Shown: positions 44,013 through 53,234 of the stretch, one piece after another
Numbering within the stretch: position 1 is the stretch's first letter
Layout: every line of letters starts with the position of its first letter
Origin: Rhizobium sp. L1K21
GTDB lineage: Bacteria > Pseudomonadota > Alphaproteobacteria > Rhizobiales > Rhizobiaceae
Direction: 5' to 3'
Length of the DNA: 64,000 bases
Assembly (NCBI RefSeq): GCF_024055895.1
Contig: NZ_JAMXLE010000003.1
Coordinates: 1 to 64,000 of the forward strand
The notes under the pieces: generated by a model
Databases searched by the model: none
What the model saw: only the letters and a program-made list of their open reading frames with translations
What the model was told of the DNA's origin: nothing
Program-made: the position numbers and the translations under genes

Positions 44013-44261
44013 ATGGAAATCATCGAAGAAATTCGAGGCCATCTGGCAACGGTCCTTGATGACGTCATGTCCGAGCTCGACGCCGATCAGAACCTGATCG
44101 AGGTCGGCCTGCATTCATTGGCAATCATGCAATTGATAAAACCGCTCTCCGAGCTTGCTGGTCGGCGCATAGACTATGCGGATCTCGCGGCCCATCCCAC
44201 GCTGCGATCGTGGGGAGCGCTCGTTTGTCGGCAGAAGGCCGCATCAAACGAGACGGCTTAA
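44013..44261 (+). CDS. Stand-alone acyl/aryl carrier protein
   Basis: An 82-residue four-helix carrier protein with the phosphopantetheine site in IEVGLHSLAIMQLIK (Ser near position 35); the residue before Ser is His in place of the commoner Asp. Helix II/III features (LAGRRIDYADLAAHPTLRSW) match ArCP domains such as the EntB C-terminus. The start at 44013 avoids a 38-bp overlap with the reductase gene. It ends at TAA 44259-44261. It should be modified by the EntD-type transferase. It could hold DHB or the amino acid in the split NRPS, giving the locus a second free carrier besides EntB. Confidence 0.8.
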   Translation: MEIIEEIRGHLATVLDDVMSELDADQNLIEVGLHSLAIMQLIKPLSELAGRRIDYADLAAHPTLRSWGALVCRQKAASNETA

Positions 44262-44284
44262 TGCCGCAGAAGAGGAAATACAAA

Positions 44285-47230
44285 ATGGCTCTGAACAGTA
44301 GCAACCTGCGCGTCAGCAACGAAGGCACTTACGACCGATTAGAGTCCAACAATGCGCCTGAGGCCCTTTGGGGCAATGGAGAGCCCAGCGAATACGAAGA
44401 GCGGATTTGGCTGACCCAACAACAGAATCCCGAAACACCATTTTGCTATGCGCTTGCCTATCAGTTGAGCGGTTCGATCGCTGTTTTCAGATTGGCCGAT
44501 GCAATACGAAACCTGTTTCATGGTATGCCGGGGCTCGATGTCCGCTATCATTTTGACGAAGACACGTTGAGCAAGTCAAAACCGGAACAGCCTGGGGAGT
44601 ATCTCGAAATTCTGCATGCCGATGCAGAGAGCCAGATTATCGAAGAACTGGTGTCATTGCAGGCCTTGCCGTGGGACCTTGAAACGCAGCCTCCTTTCAG
44701 AATCAGGCTTTTTGTTTCGAAAGACTCCGTCACACTCGGCATGGTCCTTCACCGCATTTTGGACGAAAGCTGGTCGGCAGAAGATTTGCTCAAGGGCATA
44801 AGCCGGGCTTTTGCCGGAAGTCCGGTCATGCTGCCGGAGAAGACAGGACGAATGGCCGCGAATGCCGGCCTGTCTGAAGCAACATCCCCCATCGAATGGG
44901 CGCAGCGCGCAGGAACGCTACTCGATATCGGCCTGAACGATGTGACCGAAAAATACGCAGCGACGCCATGGCCGCAGAGCGCGCGGGCATATGGTTGCCT
45001 CATCCCCGCTGACCGATTGAAGGATGTGGCAAAAGGCGGGTTGGAACCCGATCGCATTCTCGCCCCTATAGCGGCTCGTTTTGCCGCGTTTGTGTGTGAG
45101 TTCGGTGGACACGACGCTGTCAGTGTCTGGTTACCTTGCGATCCGGCCAGGAGCCTTGGAGACAACAACTGCACGATCGGTGCGCCGCAGATGCGCGAGG
45201 TCGTTGTGCATGGCAATGCGCCGTTGGAGACCAGCTTACAGCAGATCATGCAGAGCAATGATCAGGATGAAAGCCGAAACGAAGCGGCTTCCGGCAACAT
45301 GCCGCGGCTGCTTGTGACCTGGCTTGGCGATCCTGCCGCGTTCATATCCTTTCAGGACATCACCGCCAGGCGTCTCACCGTTCCCGCTCTTGAGCGGCGG
45401 CCTGAACTGGCCCTGGCCGTGGGTCCTGCCACAGATGGCAATTTGCGCATTCAGCTCACAACCGGGCAGGCGATGTCTCCCAATATCGGTGCTTTTCTGC
45501 TGGAAAGCTTTATCCGTTTTATTACCGATACGCCGGCAGCACGACCGATGATGGCGGCAACCAAAAAGGTCGATCAGGACGTCACGGCTCTTCGGCCAGT
45601 CACAAGCCAACAGGTCGAGACAGACGAAATCGCGAAGACAATTCTTGCGGAATTCCGCGACGCGCTGGATATGCCGGGCATGAATGCGCAGGACGACTTC
45701 TTCGACTTCGGCGGGCATTCCCTCATCGCCACACGCATTATCGGCCGCCTCTTGAGCCAACATGGGATCGAAGTGCATTTCAACACGCTGTTCAGCTATC
45801 CCACCGCGGCTGAGCTTGCAAAGCATGCACGAATAGTCGAAGCGACACCCGGCACGCCCAGCACGGGACATCCGCTTCCAGCCAATGCAAAAACGCCGCT
45901 TTCTCTCGCCCAACAGTCATTGTGGAAAGCCTACGCGGCATTCGGCTTCGGCGAAATATTCAACATCCCCTTCGCGCTCCGTTTTCTCGATACGGTGGAC
46001 GAACAGGCGTTTCAAAATGCCTTCATGGATATTCTGGAGCGTCATCCGGGATTGCGCACGCTCTTTGTTCGCGATGGTGACGCAGTCTACCAGCAGGTTG
46101 TGCCCATAGATGATGTTCCACGCTTCAAGTGGTTCTGGACAAGCGAAGAGAGCACCGACACTGACCGCCATGTGGAAGCGGGATACCATTTTGATCTTTC
46201 CAAGGAGCTTCCCTTGCGTCTTCGCTTCATGCGCGACGCACAAACGGGCGAGCAGTTGCTCTCTTTCCTCTTCCATCACATCGTTCTTGACGAGTGGTCG
46301 GTTAACTTGATGATGGACGAGCTTGCCGAGGCCTATCGCGCGCGCACGACCGGCAGTGTACCGCACTGGGATACAACACCGCTTGCATTTGAACACTTCG
46401 CAGCCAAACAGAGTGCCGAGGGCGTCGACCAGGCACATCTGGATTATTGGGTGAACATGTTGCGTGGCGCGCCGCCTCCGCTGCCGCTTTTCAAGAATGA
46501 TCCTCATCTGGAAGACGCTCAAGCTGAGGAGACGAGCCCGGCTGGTGGCTGGGTGGAAATGCAATTGGATCAATCGGTGTGCGATGGTCTTTATTCGCTC
46601 GCGCGCGAAAATAACGCCTCGCTTTTCAATATCGCCTATGCCGCCATCGCATCCACGCTTTATCGTCTCGGCGCATCGAATGATCTGGTGATCGGCACAT
46701 CGGCATCAGGGCGCACCGATCCGGAATTTTTCGACACAATCGGATATTTCACCACGCTTGCCGCCCACCGGGTGCAAATGAGCCCCAAGACCAAAGTTGG
46801 CTCACTGATCGCGCAGGTCAAAACCACAATCAATGATTCGCTCCCGCATTCACAAATCCCGCTGGATCTCGTGGAAGAAGCGCTCGGCATGCAACCCGGC
46901 AGGGATCATTTGTTTGAAGTGTTCATCCAGATACACGCCAAGAACAAGCTGAATGGCACCCTGCCCTCAGGCAATGACGGCAGGATTGAATTCAGGCAAG
47001 TTGATCCCGACAAGCATGAATCGCTTCTAGGCCTGCAATTCGAGGTGATGGAAGAGATGATCGGCCGAGAACGATCGATCCGTATCCTCATGAGTTACAG
47101 GGCAGACCGCTATGGCCCTGACCGGGTGGAGAGCCTGCGCAAGGCAACCGTGGACATGTTTGCTCAGTTTGCACGCCCCAACGCCTCGGCACGTCAGCTT
47201 GAAGAGCTGGATTTGACCACCGTCGGCTGA
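44285..47230 (+). CDS. NRPS C-PCP-C protein, C-terminal half of a VibF-like synthetase
   Basis: A 981-residue NRPS protein without an adenylation domain. Residues ~30-430 form a diverged condensation domain in which HHxxxDG appears as LHRILDE (155-161); catalytic His156 and Asp160 are retained. Residues ~445-515 form a PCP with FFDFGGHSL (S479). Residues ~535-975 form a second condensation domain with HHIVLDEWS (H664, H665, D669). This C-PCP-C order equals the last three domains of Vibrio VibF. The second C domain would pass the cyclised DHB-amino acid from PCP to a polyamine amine. ATG 44285 has GAGGAAA upstream; ATG 44261 overlapping the carrier stop is an alternative. It is convergent with the VibH-like gene. 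Confidence 0.87.
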   Translation: MALNSSNLRVSNEGTYDRLESNNAPEALWGNGEPSEYEERIWLTQQQNPETPFCYALAYQLSGSIAVFRLADAIRNLFHGMPGLDVRYHFDEDTLSKSKPEQPGEYLEILHADAESQIIEELVSLQALPWDLETQPPFRIRLFVSKDSVTLGMVLHRILDESWSAEDLLKGISRAFAGSPVMLPEKTGRMAANAGLSEATSPIEWAQRAGTLLDIGLNDVTEKYAATPWPQSARAYGCLIPADRLKDVAKGGLEPDRILAPIAARFAAFVCEFGGHDAVSVWLPCDPARSLGDNNCTIGAPQMREVVVHGNAPLETSLQQIMQSNDQDESRNEAASGNMPRLLVTWLGDPAAFISFQDITARRLTVPALERRPELALAVGPATDGNLRIQLTTGQAMSPNIGAFLLESFIRFITDTPAARPMMAATKKVDQDVTALRPVTSQQVETDEIAKTILAEFRDALDMPGMNAQDDFFDFGGHSLIATRIIGRLLSQHGIEVHFNTLFSYPTAAELAKHARIVEATPGTPSTGHPLPANAKTPLSLAQQSLWKAYAAFGFGEIFNIPFALRFLDTVDEQAFQNAFMDILERHPGLRTLFVRDGDAVYQQVVPIDDVPRFKWFWTSEESTDTDRHVEAGYHFDLSKELPLRLRFMRDAQTGEQLLSFLFHHIVLDEWSVNLMMDELAEAYRARTTGSVPHWDTTPLAFEHFAAKQSAEGVDQAHLDYWVNMLRGAPPPLPLFKNDPHLEDAQAEETSPAGGWVEMQLDQSVCDGLYSLARENNASLFNIAYAAIASTLYRLGASNDLVIGTSASGRTDPEFFDTIGYFTTLAAHRVQMSPKTKVGSLIAQVKTTINDSLPHSQIPLDLVEEALGMQPGRDHLFEVFIQIHAKNKLNGTLPSGNDGRIEFRQVDPDKHESLLGLQFEVMEEMIGRERSIRILMSYRADRYGPDRVESLRKATVDMFAQFARPNASARQLEELDLTTVG

Positions 47231-47250
47231 CCCGACACCGTGAACAAAAC

Positions 47251-47281
47251 AAACCCGGCTTGGGTCACGCAAGCCGGGTTT
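47251..47281. terminator. Bidirectional terminator between NRPS genes
   Basis: A perfect 12-bp stem, AAACCCGGCTTG (47251-47262) and CAAGCCGGGTTT (47270-47281), with a 7-base loop. A-rich on the left arm and T-rich on the right, it serves both convergent genes (stops at 47230 and 47305). Confidence 0.85.
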
Positions 47282-47304
47282 GCCGTTCGTCACCCCCGAT
47301 AAAA

Positions 47305-48657
47305 TCAGGCGGCAGCGAATTGTTGGCTCAACACATGTAAGGGTCTTTCCAAAGCGTCTGCCGACAAAGCGTTTTTGAGGAAGACCGGAAAATCACGGCC
47401 GTGCCTTTCGAATTGCTCTTTGCTGGTCAGGGCGGGATCTGCATCGATCTCCAAGGTCAAGTGCGAAGCATCCTCATTTGCACGAAAGGTCAGGTTGAAC
47501 CCGTCTGCAGGCCCGCTGGCCAGAACATGACGCTCGGTCTGGCAGCCTGGAAACGTCGGAGCCGTGAAGGGAAGTACATTGATGAGCGGCGAGAAAAAGA
47601 ACCGGCTGCCGTCTTCAAGGTGTTGATCCATGGCGATCTGTTCGATTCGGTAGCGGCCGTGACGCCTTTGTTTGCGCAAGGCTGCAGCGCCGACCTGCAG
47701 AAACTCCATCAGTGTCTGACCCGTTTGCACCGGCACCCGGAAAGGCAGAATATTCACGAGCATGGCCGGCACATGCGCACCTATGCTGCCCCAGCGGCTC
47801 ATGAAGGGTAGCCAGACGATAAGTTCGCGCTGATCTTCATGTGTCTCACGCCCTATCTCCTGGTGCAAATAAAGGCTCGTCAGGAGAACCAGCAAGTCGG
47901 GCCAGCCGATGCCGATCACGTCAGCCCGTGCTTTGAGCGCCGTGCCGATCGTATCATCCAACGCCTTGCGGGCATAAAGGCCCGCTGCGCCATAGTCTTC
48001 CACATCTCTTTTCAAAACCGGGAGATTGTCGGCATCCCCCAGATAGTCGCGCCAGAATACACTGTCCTTCTCGTGACGGCTGCCGGCACGATAAGCCTCT
48101 TCCTCTTCGATGAAATGTGCAAATGCGTGAAAGGGTGGCCCGGCTTGTGCTCCATTGGAAAACTGGTCGTAAAGCTCACTACACCGCCGCTCAATCAGTG
48201 CAAATCCATACCCGTCGAGAATGATGTGATGGGCGCGCAGATACCAAAGGTAACGGTCTTGCGCGACCCGATAGACGCGCTGGCAGGAAAGTCTGTCTGT
48301 TCGCAGATCAAGCCTGGCTTCCATATCGGCGCGCATCCGCTTCAGCGCTTCCTCGAAGGCGTCGGTTACGGTCCGCAAATCAACAAACTCAACCTCCGGA
48401 ACGTTCATAGGATCGCAAATCTGGCGGGGTTCGTTTTCTGTGGGGTCCACCTGAATGCGAATCGACAGGACTTCAGCTTCATGGACCGTTTGGGAAATAG
48501 CCTTCAGCAAAGCCGCCTCGTCCACGTCGCCGGTAATATCGAGATAATGCGCGATTGTCGAAACCGGGTCGTGCGGGTGGTGGCAAAACTCCTCCCAGAA
48601 ATCAAGCTGGGGAAGCGTCAGAGGCATCCACCCTTTATCTGAAGCCGCATAGGCCAT
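47305..48657 (-). CDS. vibH: Free-standing condensation enzyme, VibH-like
   Basis: A 450-residue single condensation domain. The full catalytic motif AHHIILDGYG holds H143, H144, D148 and G149. The N-terminus MPLTLPQLDFWEEF and the late stretch LPFMSRWGSIGAHVPAMLVN also fit the C fold. No carrier or adenylation domain is fused. VibH of Vibrio cholerae condenses DHB held on the VibB carrier with norspermidine, a soluble amine. The length and gene context make the same role likely here with a polyamine. The start has AAGGAGG a few bases upstream. It lies 48 bp downstream of the Cy-Cy-A gene on the same strand. Confidence 0.88.
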   Translation of the reverse strand: MAYAASDKGWMPLTLPQLDFWEEFCHHPHDPVSTIAHYLDITGDVDEAALLKAISQTVHEAEVLSIRIQVDPTENEPRQICDPMNVPEVEFVDLRTVTDAFEEALKRMRADMEARLDLRTDRLSCQRVYRVAQDRYLWYLRAHHIILDGYGFALIERRCSELYDQFSNGAQAGPPFHAFAHFIEEEEAYRAGSRHEKDSVFWRDYLGDADNLPVLKRDVEDYGAAGLYARKALDDTIGTALKARADVIGIGWPDLLVLLTSLYLHQEIGRETHEDQRELIVWLPFMSRWGSIGAHVPAMLVNILPFRVPVQTGQTLMEFLQVGAAALRKQRRHGRYRIEQIAMDQHLEDGSRFFFSPLINVLPFTAPTFPGCQTERHVLASGPADGFNLTFRANEDASHLTLEIDADPALTSKEQFERHGRDFPVFLKNALSADALERPLHVLSQQFAAA

Positions 48658-48705
48658 GAAATCCTCCTTTGGGGCCGGCGGAAATCGGGTCTCCGCCTTT
48701 CTTAT

Positions 48706-51700
48706 TTATGGCAGGAGCCGCGCAACTTGATCGGCATTGCGGCAATTGAGCAAATGGCGCGGCGGCAAATCCACGCCGAATTCCTCACCAATGTTCCGGG
48801 AAATTGTTTTCAGGTGCGAGGGCAGAAGCCCGATTGTGACAAAATCGGTTGCCGCATTGGCATCAGCCAAATCCTGCCTGCCCAAAGCAGCCAGATAGAT
48901 ATCGAGAACACGCCGGCTCGTTGTCGCGTCCGCGTTCTCGGGCTTGGTCGGGGTGGGTTCGTGCGCCGCCGCAGATGCCGTCAGAAGCGCCCGTGCCTGT
49001 CGCCGGTCCGGCTTGCCGTTTGCCGATAGAGGCATCGTATCAACCTCAGAAAAGCGCGTCGGCACATGCGAGTTCGGCAGCTGCTGCCGCGCAAAATTGC
49101 GGATAGCCTGCGCGTCTAGACGCGCACCTTCCCTGGCAACATAGAGAATACCAATGGCGGCTTCGCCCTGTTTCTCCTCGCCGTAATCCACGGCGAGCGC
49201 CTGATGAATTCCAGGGTGTTTTGCGATTTCAGCCTCGATGTCGGGCAATGAAACGCGAACACCCCTGACCTTCACATAGCCATTCACGCGACCCGCAAAT
49301 ATAATTGTTCCGTCTGGTCTGTAGCGCGCCCTGTCGCCGGTTCTAAAGGCGCGCACGGGCTTGCCGTCTTCGTCTTCGACGGTCACAAAGTCTTTCTGAT
49401 TGAGAATTCCATCCTCCAGATACCCCAGAGCAACGTTCACGCCTGCGGTGTGAATCCGTCCTTCGACATGGGCAGGGCAATGTTCGCCGCGCGCATTCAA
49501 AATGAAGTAGCTGTTGCCTGCAAGCGGACGGCCATAAGGAATGGTTTCGATGTCCAGCGCGCCGATTTCGTGCCAGATGCTCCAGATTGTCGTTTCGGTC
49601 GGGCCGCCGAGAGAGACCAGGCGCATGTCCTGATTCAAATTCCGCAACGTTTCTATGACGGAGGGTTTGATATAATCACCGCCTTGCGCAACCAGACGAA
49701 GGCTCTTCAGGTCGCCGGTTTGCCGGCAGGAGAGCAGCATTTCCAGTATCGCGGGAACGGAGCACCATATGGTCACGCCATGTTCACGAACCAGCGCGTT
49801 CCAGCGGATGGCATCTTTTTCCTCTTCCGGCTGCGGCAGAACAAGGGTTGCACCGGCTGTAAGGCTGCCAAAAATATCGAAGACCGACATATCGTGATGA
49901 AACGGTGTCACGGAGAGAAAGACATCGCGCTCACTCACCCGCCAATTGCCGATCGTCTGGCCGATGACATTGGCGGTTGCCCGGTTTGACAGCACAACGC
50001 ATTTCGGCTTGCCGGTCGTCCCGGATGTATAAAGATAATACCCAACCTCGCCGCTGGTCGACAGAGCCTCAAGCCCCTGCAGTTGCGGCGCTGGTCCGGT
50101 TTTCCTTTCAACATTCAACAGCTCTGCGGGAGTGATCGATTGAAATCCGGCAATCTGTTGATGCGACACCACAAGAGCAGGCTTGCAGTTTTCCAGGAGG
50201 TATTGCAGCCGGTCTGCCGGAGAGGAAGCGTCGATCGGAACCCAAACCACGCCCATCAAAGCACAGGCAACAGACACCATTACATGCTCAGGACTGCGTC
50301 TCAGGCAGATGGCAACGACACTGCCTTTGCCGATACCATGGTCTTCCAGCGCAGCAACAATCCGGCCCACATTCTCGCCCAGTGCCTGATACGAAATGTG
50401 CTGCGGCCCGCAAATCAGCGCCGTCTTTTCAGTGCTCTTTTCAAAAAGATTCTCGCTGATCCGCTGGAGAAAATTGCAATAGACCGGCTTGTTTCTCGCC
50501 GCATTGAAAAGCTCTGGCTTTCGTTCCACGACAACAGAAGGTCTGACCTCAAACGCGCCTGACGCTGCAGTTGCCTCAACAGCGCGACCGATCGCAGCGA
50601 GAATATCATTCACAACATATTCTTCCACCGCCTCGCGCGCGAAATCGATATCGAAAACAAGATCGCCGGTGCTGGACAACGAAAAGCGGAAATCCATTGC
50701 GATCTGCGGTGTCTGCGTGAGACCATCGGTGTAGCGCATGCCGGTCGCCTGTTCATCGCCGTTCGGCCACGAAAGGCCATTGGTTATGACAACCGGCAAG
50801 GATGGGCTGCTGACGCCGTTGTTCATCAACAGCCTGTTGATGTCGATGCCGGAAAAGGAGAGATGGTTCAAACCTTCGAGAATATCAGCTTGCAGGCCCT
50901 TTGCCCGCTCTTCGAAAGTCCATTTTTCCGGTTGCCAGTTGACCGCCAGAAAGCTTGATCTGTTTGCAACAGAGGCCGCCCCCAGGGGCGCGACCGGCAC
51001 GCCCACGCAAAGGTCTCCATCACTCAGCCAGCGCGAGAGCACTTCCAAAATAATTGCGGTGATGCAGGTGTTTTTAAACAGCCCCTGTCTGGCGCCTGCG
51101 CGGCTGAATGCCTTAAAGACATTCTTGTCGATCCGAAGACTGGATCTCTGGTAGCGCGACGTTGCAATCGCTGTCAGTGGGCGCTTCCATGGCAAGCGCG
51201 GTGGCTCTTCGACCATACCGAGTTTTTCCGCCCAGTAGGCGCCATCCGCCAGGCGCGCGTCCGGCGAGACCGCCGGCTCTTCGTCTTTTTCCGCCCCCGC
51301 CTCATGCGCTGTCAATTCGTCTTGACCAAAAAGTTCTGACACAAGCAGCGAGATCGAACGGCCATCAAGGATGAGGGCATCGAATCGCAGGAACACGATG
51401 ACGGTATCATCATCACGATTGTCTGGCGGCGGAAGCCTGAAGGCCGTGACCTGCCATGGAGATTTCTGAAGATCGAACAGGCAATGCGCGTAGTCGTCCC
51501 GCATAGCGTCTACCCGCTGCAAAGCCTCTTCGTAGGATAAGTTCTGAAGACTGACCTCTTCAAAATTCACACGGCCTTCTTCATCCAGACGTTCCACGAG
51601 CCTGTCTGCATCAATGATCTTTCGAAGGCTCTCGTAACGAGCGACGAGATTTTCAAGGCGCGTGTGCAACAGCTCGATATCGATGCGACCGCGGTATTCG

Positions 51701-53154
51701 CGAAAATCCTGCATGGCAACGCCGCCAAGCGGCAGATGCTCGCTGCGGCCCATCAGGTAAGCTTTCTGCAAGGCCGATAGAGGTCTCGTCATCTGTATCT
51801 CGCAATTCGTCGTCGGCGCATCGCCATCCCGTTGCATGTCTGCACATTGAACGGCGGGTATTTCGAAGATGTCAGGCTGTCTCGCGACCCTCTGCACAAG
51901 GTCGATATAGGTGTCGAAAACAGAGCTTATCCATGCTTGCGGCAACTGGTCGAATCGAATGTCCCAGTTCACCAGAATACCGCCATCAAGCGCTGCAACC
52001 TGTGCATCGAGCACGACATACGGCCCTTGGGAGACTGCCCATTCCATCGACCCGAACGCCTCGCGAACTTGCGGCGAAAAGAGCTCTCCGGATGGCAGAT
52101 CAAGGCCGGCCGTAAAGACCACCGGCGCAGTCTGCATAGTGCCTGTGTGGCGCGAAAGATCCCGCATGACACTGACGCCCGGATAGGCTGAATGGCTCAA
52201 CAGTTGCGCCAATTCTTGCGCGGTTTTACGGCAGAACGCGGCGAGCGTTTCATGGTCTTCGATTGCGGCATTCAAAATCAACGTGTTTGAAAATTCGCCA
52301 ACGATATGCTGGACATTTTCAACCACAGGCTCACGCCAGAACATCGGTACATTCAGGCGAAATCGCCGGTCACCGGTTGCCCCGCCAAGGGCGAGCGAAA
52401 AAAGGCTCAGCATGAGCGTGGAAAGGGTTATGCCATGGCGACCTGAAACCTGCGCAAGTTCGTTGCGTATCTCGGGTGGCAACCATCTCGAGAGGCGACC
52501 GCTGTTAACTTCGAAATCGGAGGATTTCAGAGCTTGCGGCAGACTTGGCGCCGGCGCGATCTCACCGAGACGCACTTTCCACCATTGCCGGTCCTGGTCC
52601 AGGCGCGCAGCGATGTCCTGATCGGCCTTCAGGGAATCCAGCCAGTCAAAGAATCCGGTTCCCGGCTGGGCCTCGTGATCAGCATCCGGCTCTGTATAGA
52701 ACCGCGCCAGATCCTCCATCAGGGTGGTAAAGCTGACCGGGTCAATGGCGATCATGTCCGTATCGACATGCAATCGACTGGTGCCGTTAGGCAAGAGACT
52801 TAGGCCCACCGCGAGGCTTTCGCCATGCGCAATATCCAGTTTCTGATTCGTCCAGTCTTTTCGCTTCCGCAAAAGATAATCATCGAGCTTTTTGCTATCA
52901 AAGCCCCGGAAATCCTCCACTTTCAGCGAAGGCGAAGCGTCCGGCGACAGCGCTTCCTGCTCACCCTCGGGGGTGATTCGCAGCCGTGTCATTGCATGCT
53001 TCCGGCAGAGCTTCGCAAGCGCTCCGGACAGCCTTTCGGGGTCGATTTCGGCCCCGTCGAACTCGGCATAAAGGTGCGCGGAAACACCGCCAAGCGGGGC
53101 CTCGGCGTTGCGTCCGACCCAATAGGCCGCCTGCATCTGTGTCAGATCTCTCAT
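48706..53154 (-). CDS. NRPS Cy-Cy-A protein, N-terminal half of a VibF-like synthetase
   Basis: A 1482-residue NRPS protein. Two cyclisation domains in tandem both keep DxxxxDxxS (DMIAIDPVS 133-141; DALILDGRS 592-600). A complete adenylation domain follows from ~900 to 1395: A3 YTSGTTGKPK (1042-1051), A5 GGPTETTIW, A7 FRTGDRARY, A10 lysine K1381 in NGKPDRR. Residues ~1412-1482 look like a carrier but with an abnormal core, TIGLLPSHL (S1446). Cy domains join DHB to Ser, Thr or Cys and close an oxazoline or thiazoline ring. Together with the 44-47 kb protein this rebuilds VibF. The start may be 53154 or 53181; the ORF extension to 53298 would overlap entC and is rejected. It is divergent from entC. 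Confidence 0.9.
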   Translation of the reverse strand: MRDLTQMQAAYWVGRNAEAPLGGVSAHLYAEFDGAEIDPERLSGALAKLCRKHAMTRLRITPEGEQEALSPDASPSLKVEDFRGFDSKKLDDYLLRKRKDWTNQKLDIAHGESLAVGLSLLPNGTSRLHVDTDMIAIDPVSFTTLMEDLARFYTEPDADHEAQPGTGFFDWLDSLKADQDIAARLDQDRQWWKVRLGEIAPAPSLPQALKSSDFEVNSGRLSRWLPPEIRNELAQVSGRHGITLSTLMLSLFSLALGGATGDRRFRLNVPMFWREPVVENVQHIVGEFSNTLILNAAIEDHETLAAFCRKTAQELAQLLSHSAYPGVSVMRDLSRHTGTMQTAPVVFTAGLDLPSGELFSPQVREAFGSMEWAVSQGPYVVLDAQVAALDGGILVNWDIRFDQLPQAWISSVFDTYIDLVQRVARQPDIFEIPAVQCADMQRDGDAPTTNCEIQMTRPLSALQKAYLMGRSEHLPLGGVAMQDFREYRGRIDIELLHTRLENLVARYESLRKIIDADRLVERLDEEGRVNFEEVSLQNLSYEEALQRVDAMRDDYAHCLFDLQKSPWQVTAFRLPPPDNRDDDTVIVFLRFDALILDGRSISLLVSELFGQDELTAHEAGAEKDEEPAVSPDARLADGAYWAEKLGMVEEPPRLPWKRPLTAIATSRYQRSSLRIDKNVFKAFSRAGARQGLFKNTCITAIILEVLSRWLSDGDLCVGVPVAPLGAASVANRSSFLAVNWQPEKWTFEERAKGLQADILEGLNHLSFSGIDINRLLMNNGVSSPSLPVVITNGLSWPNGDEQATGMRYTDGLTQTPQIAMDFRFSLSSTGDLVFDIDFAREAVEEYVVNDILAAIGRAVEATAASGAFEVRPSVVVERKPELFNAARNKPVYCNFLQRISENLFEKSTEKTALICGPQHISYQALGENVGRIVAALEDHGIGKGSVVAICLRRSPEHVMVSVACALMGVVWVPIDASSPADRLQYLLENCKPALVVSHQQIAGFQSITPAELLNVERKTGPAPQLQGLEALSTSGEVGYYLYTSGTTGKPKCVVLSNRATANVIGQTIGNWRVSERDVFLSVTPFHHDMSVFDIFGSLTAGATLVLPQPEEEKDAIRWNALVREHGVTIWCSVPAILEMLLSCRQTGDLKSLRLVAQGGDYIKPSVIETLRNLNQDMRLVSLGGPTETTIWSIWHEIGALDIETIPYGRPLAGNSYFILNARGEHCPAHVEGRIHTAGVNVALGYLEDGILNQKDFVTVEDEDGKPVRAFRTGDRARYRPDGTIIFAGRVNGYVKVRGVRVSLPDIEAEIAKHPGIHQALAVDYGEEKQGEAAIGILYVAREGARLDAQAIRNFARQQLPNSHVPTRFSEVDTMPLSANGKPDRRQARALLTASAAAHEPTPTKPENADATTSRRVLDIYLAALGRQDLADANAATDFVTIGLLPSHLKTISRNIGEEFGVDLPPRHLLNCRNADQVARLLP

Positions 53155-53234
53155 CGCAATTCTGGGCAGTTGACAAAACATGATTAAAATACTCAGGTAT
53201 AGCAAATCGTCAACCACCCGCACAGGAGAAACCC

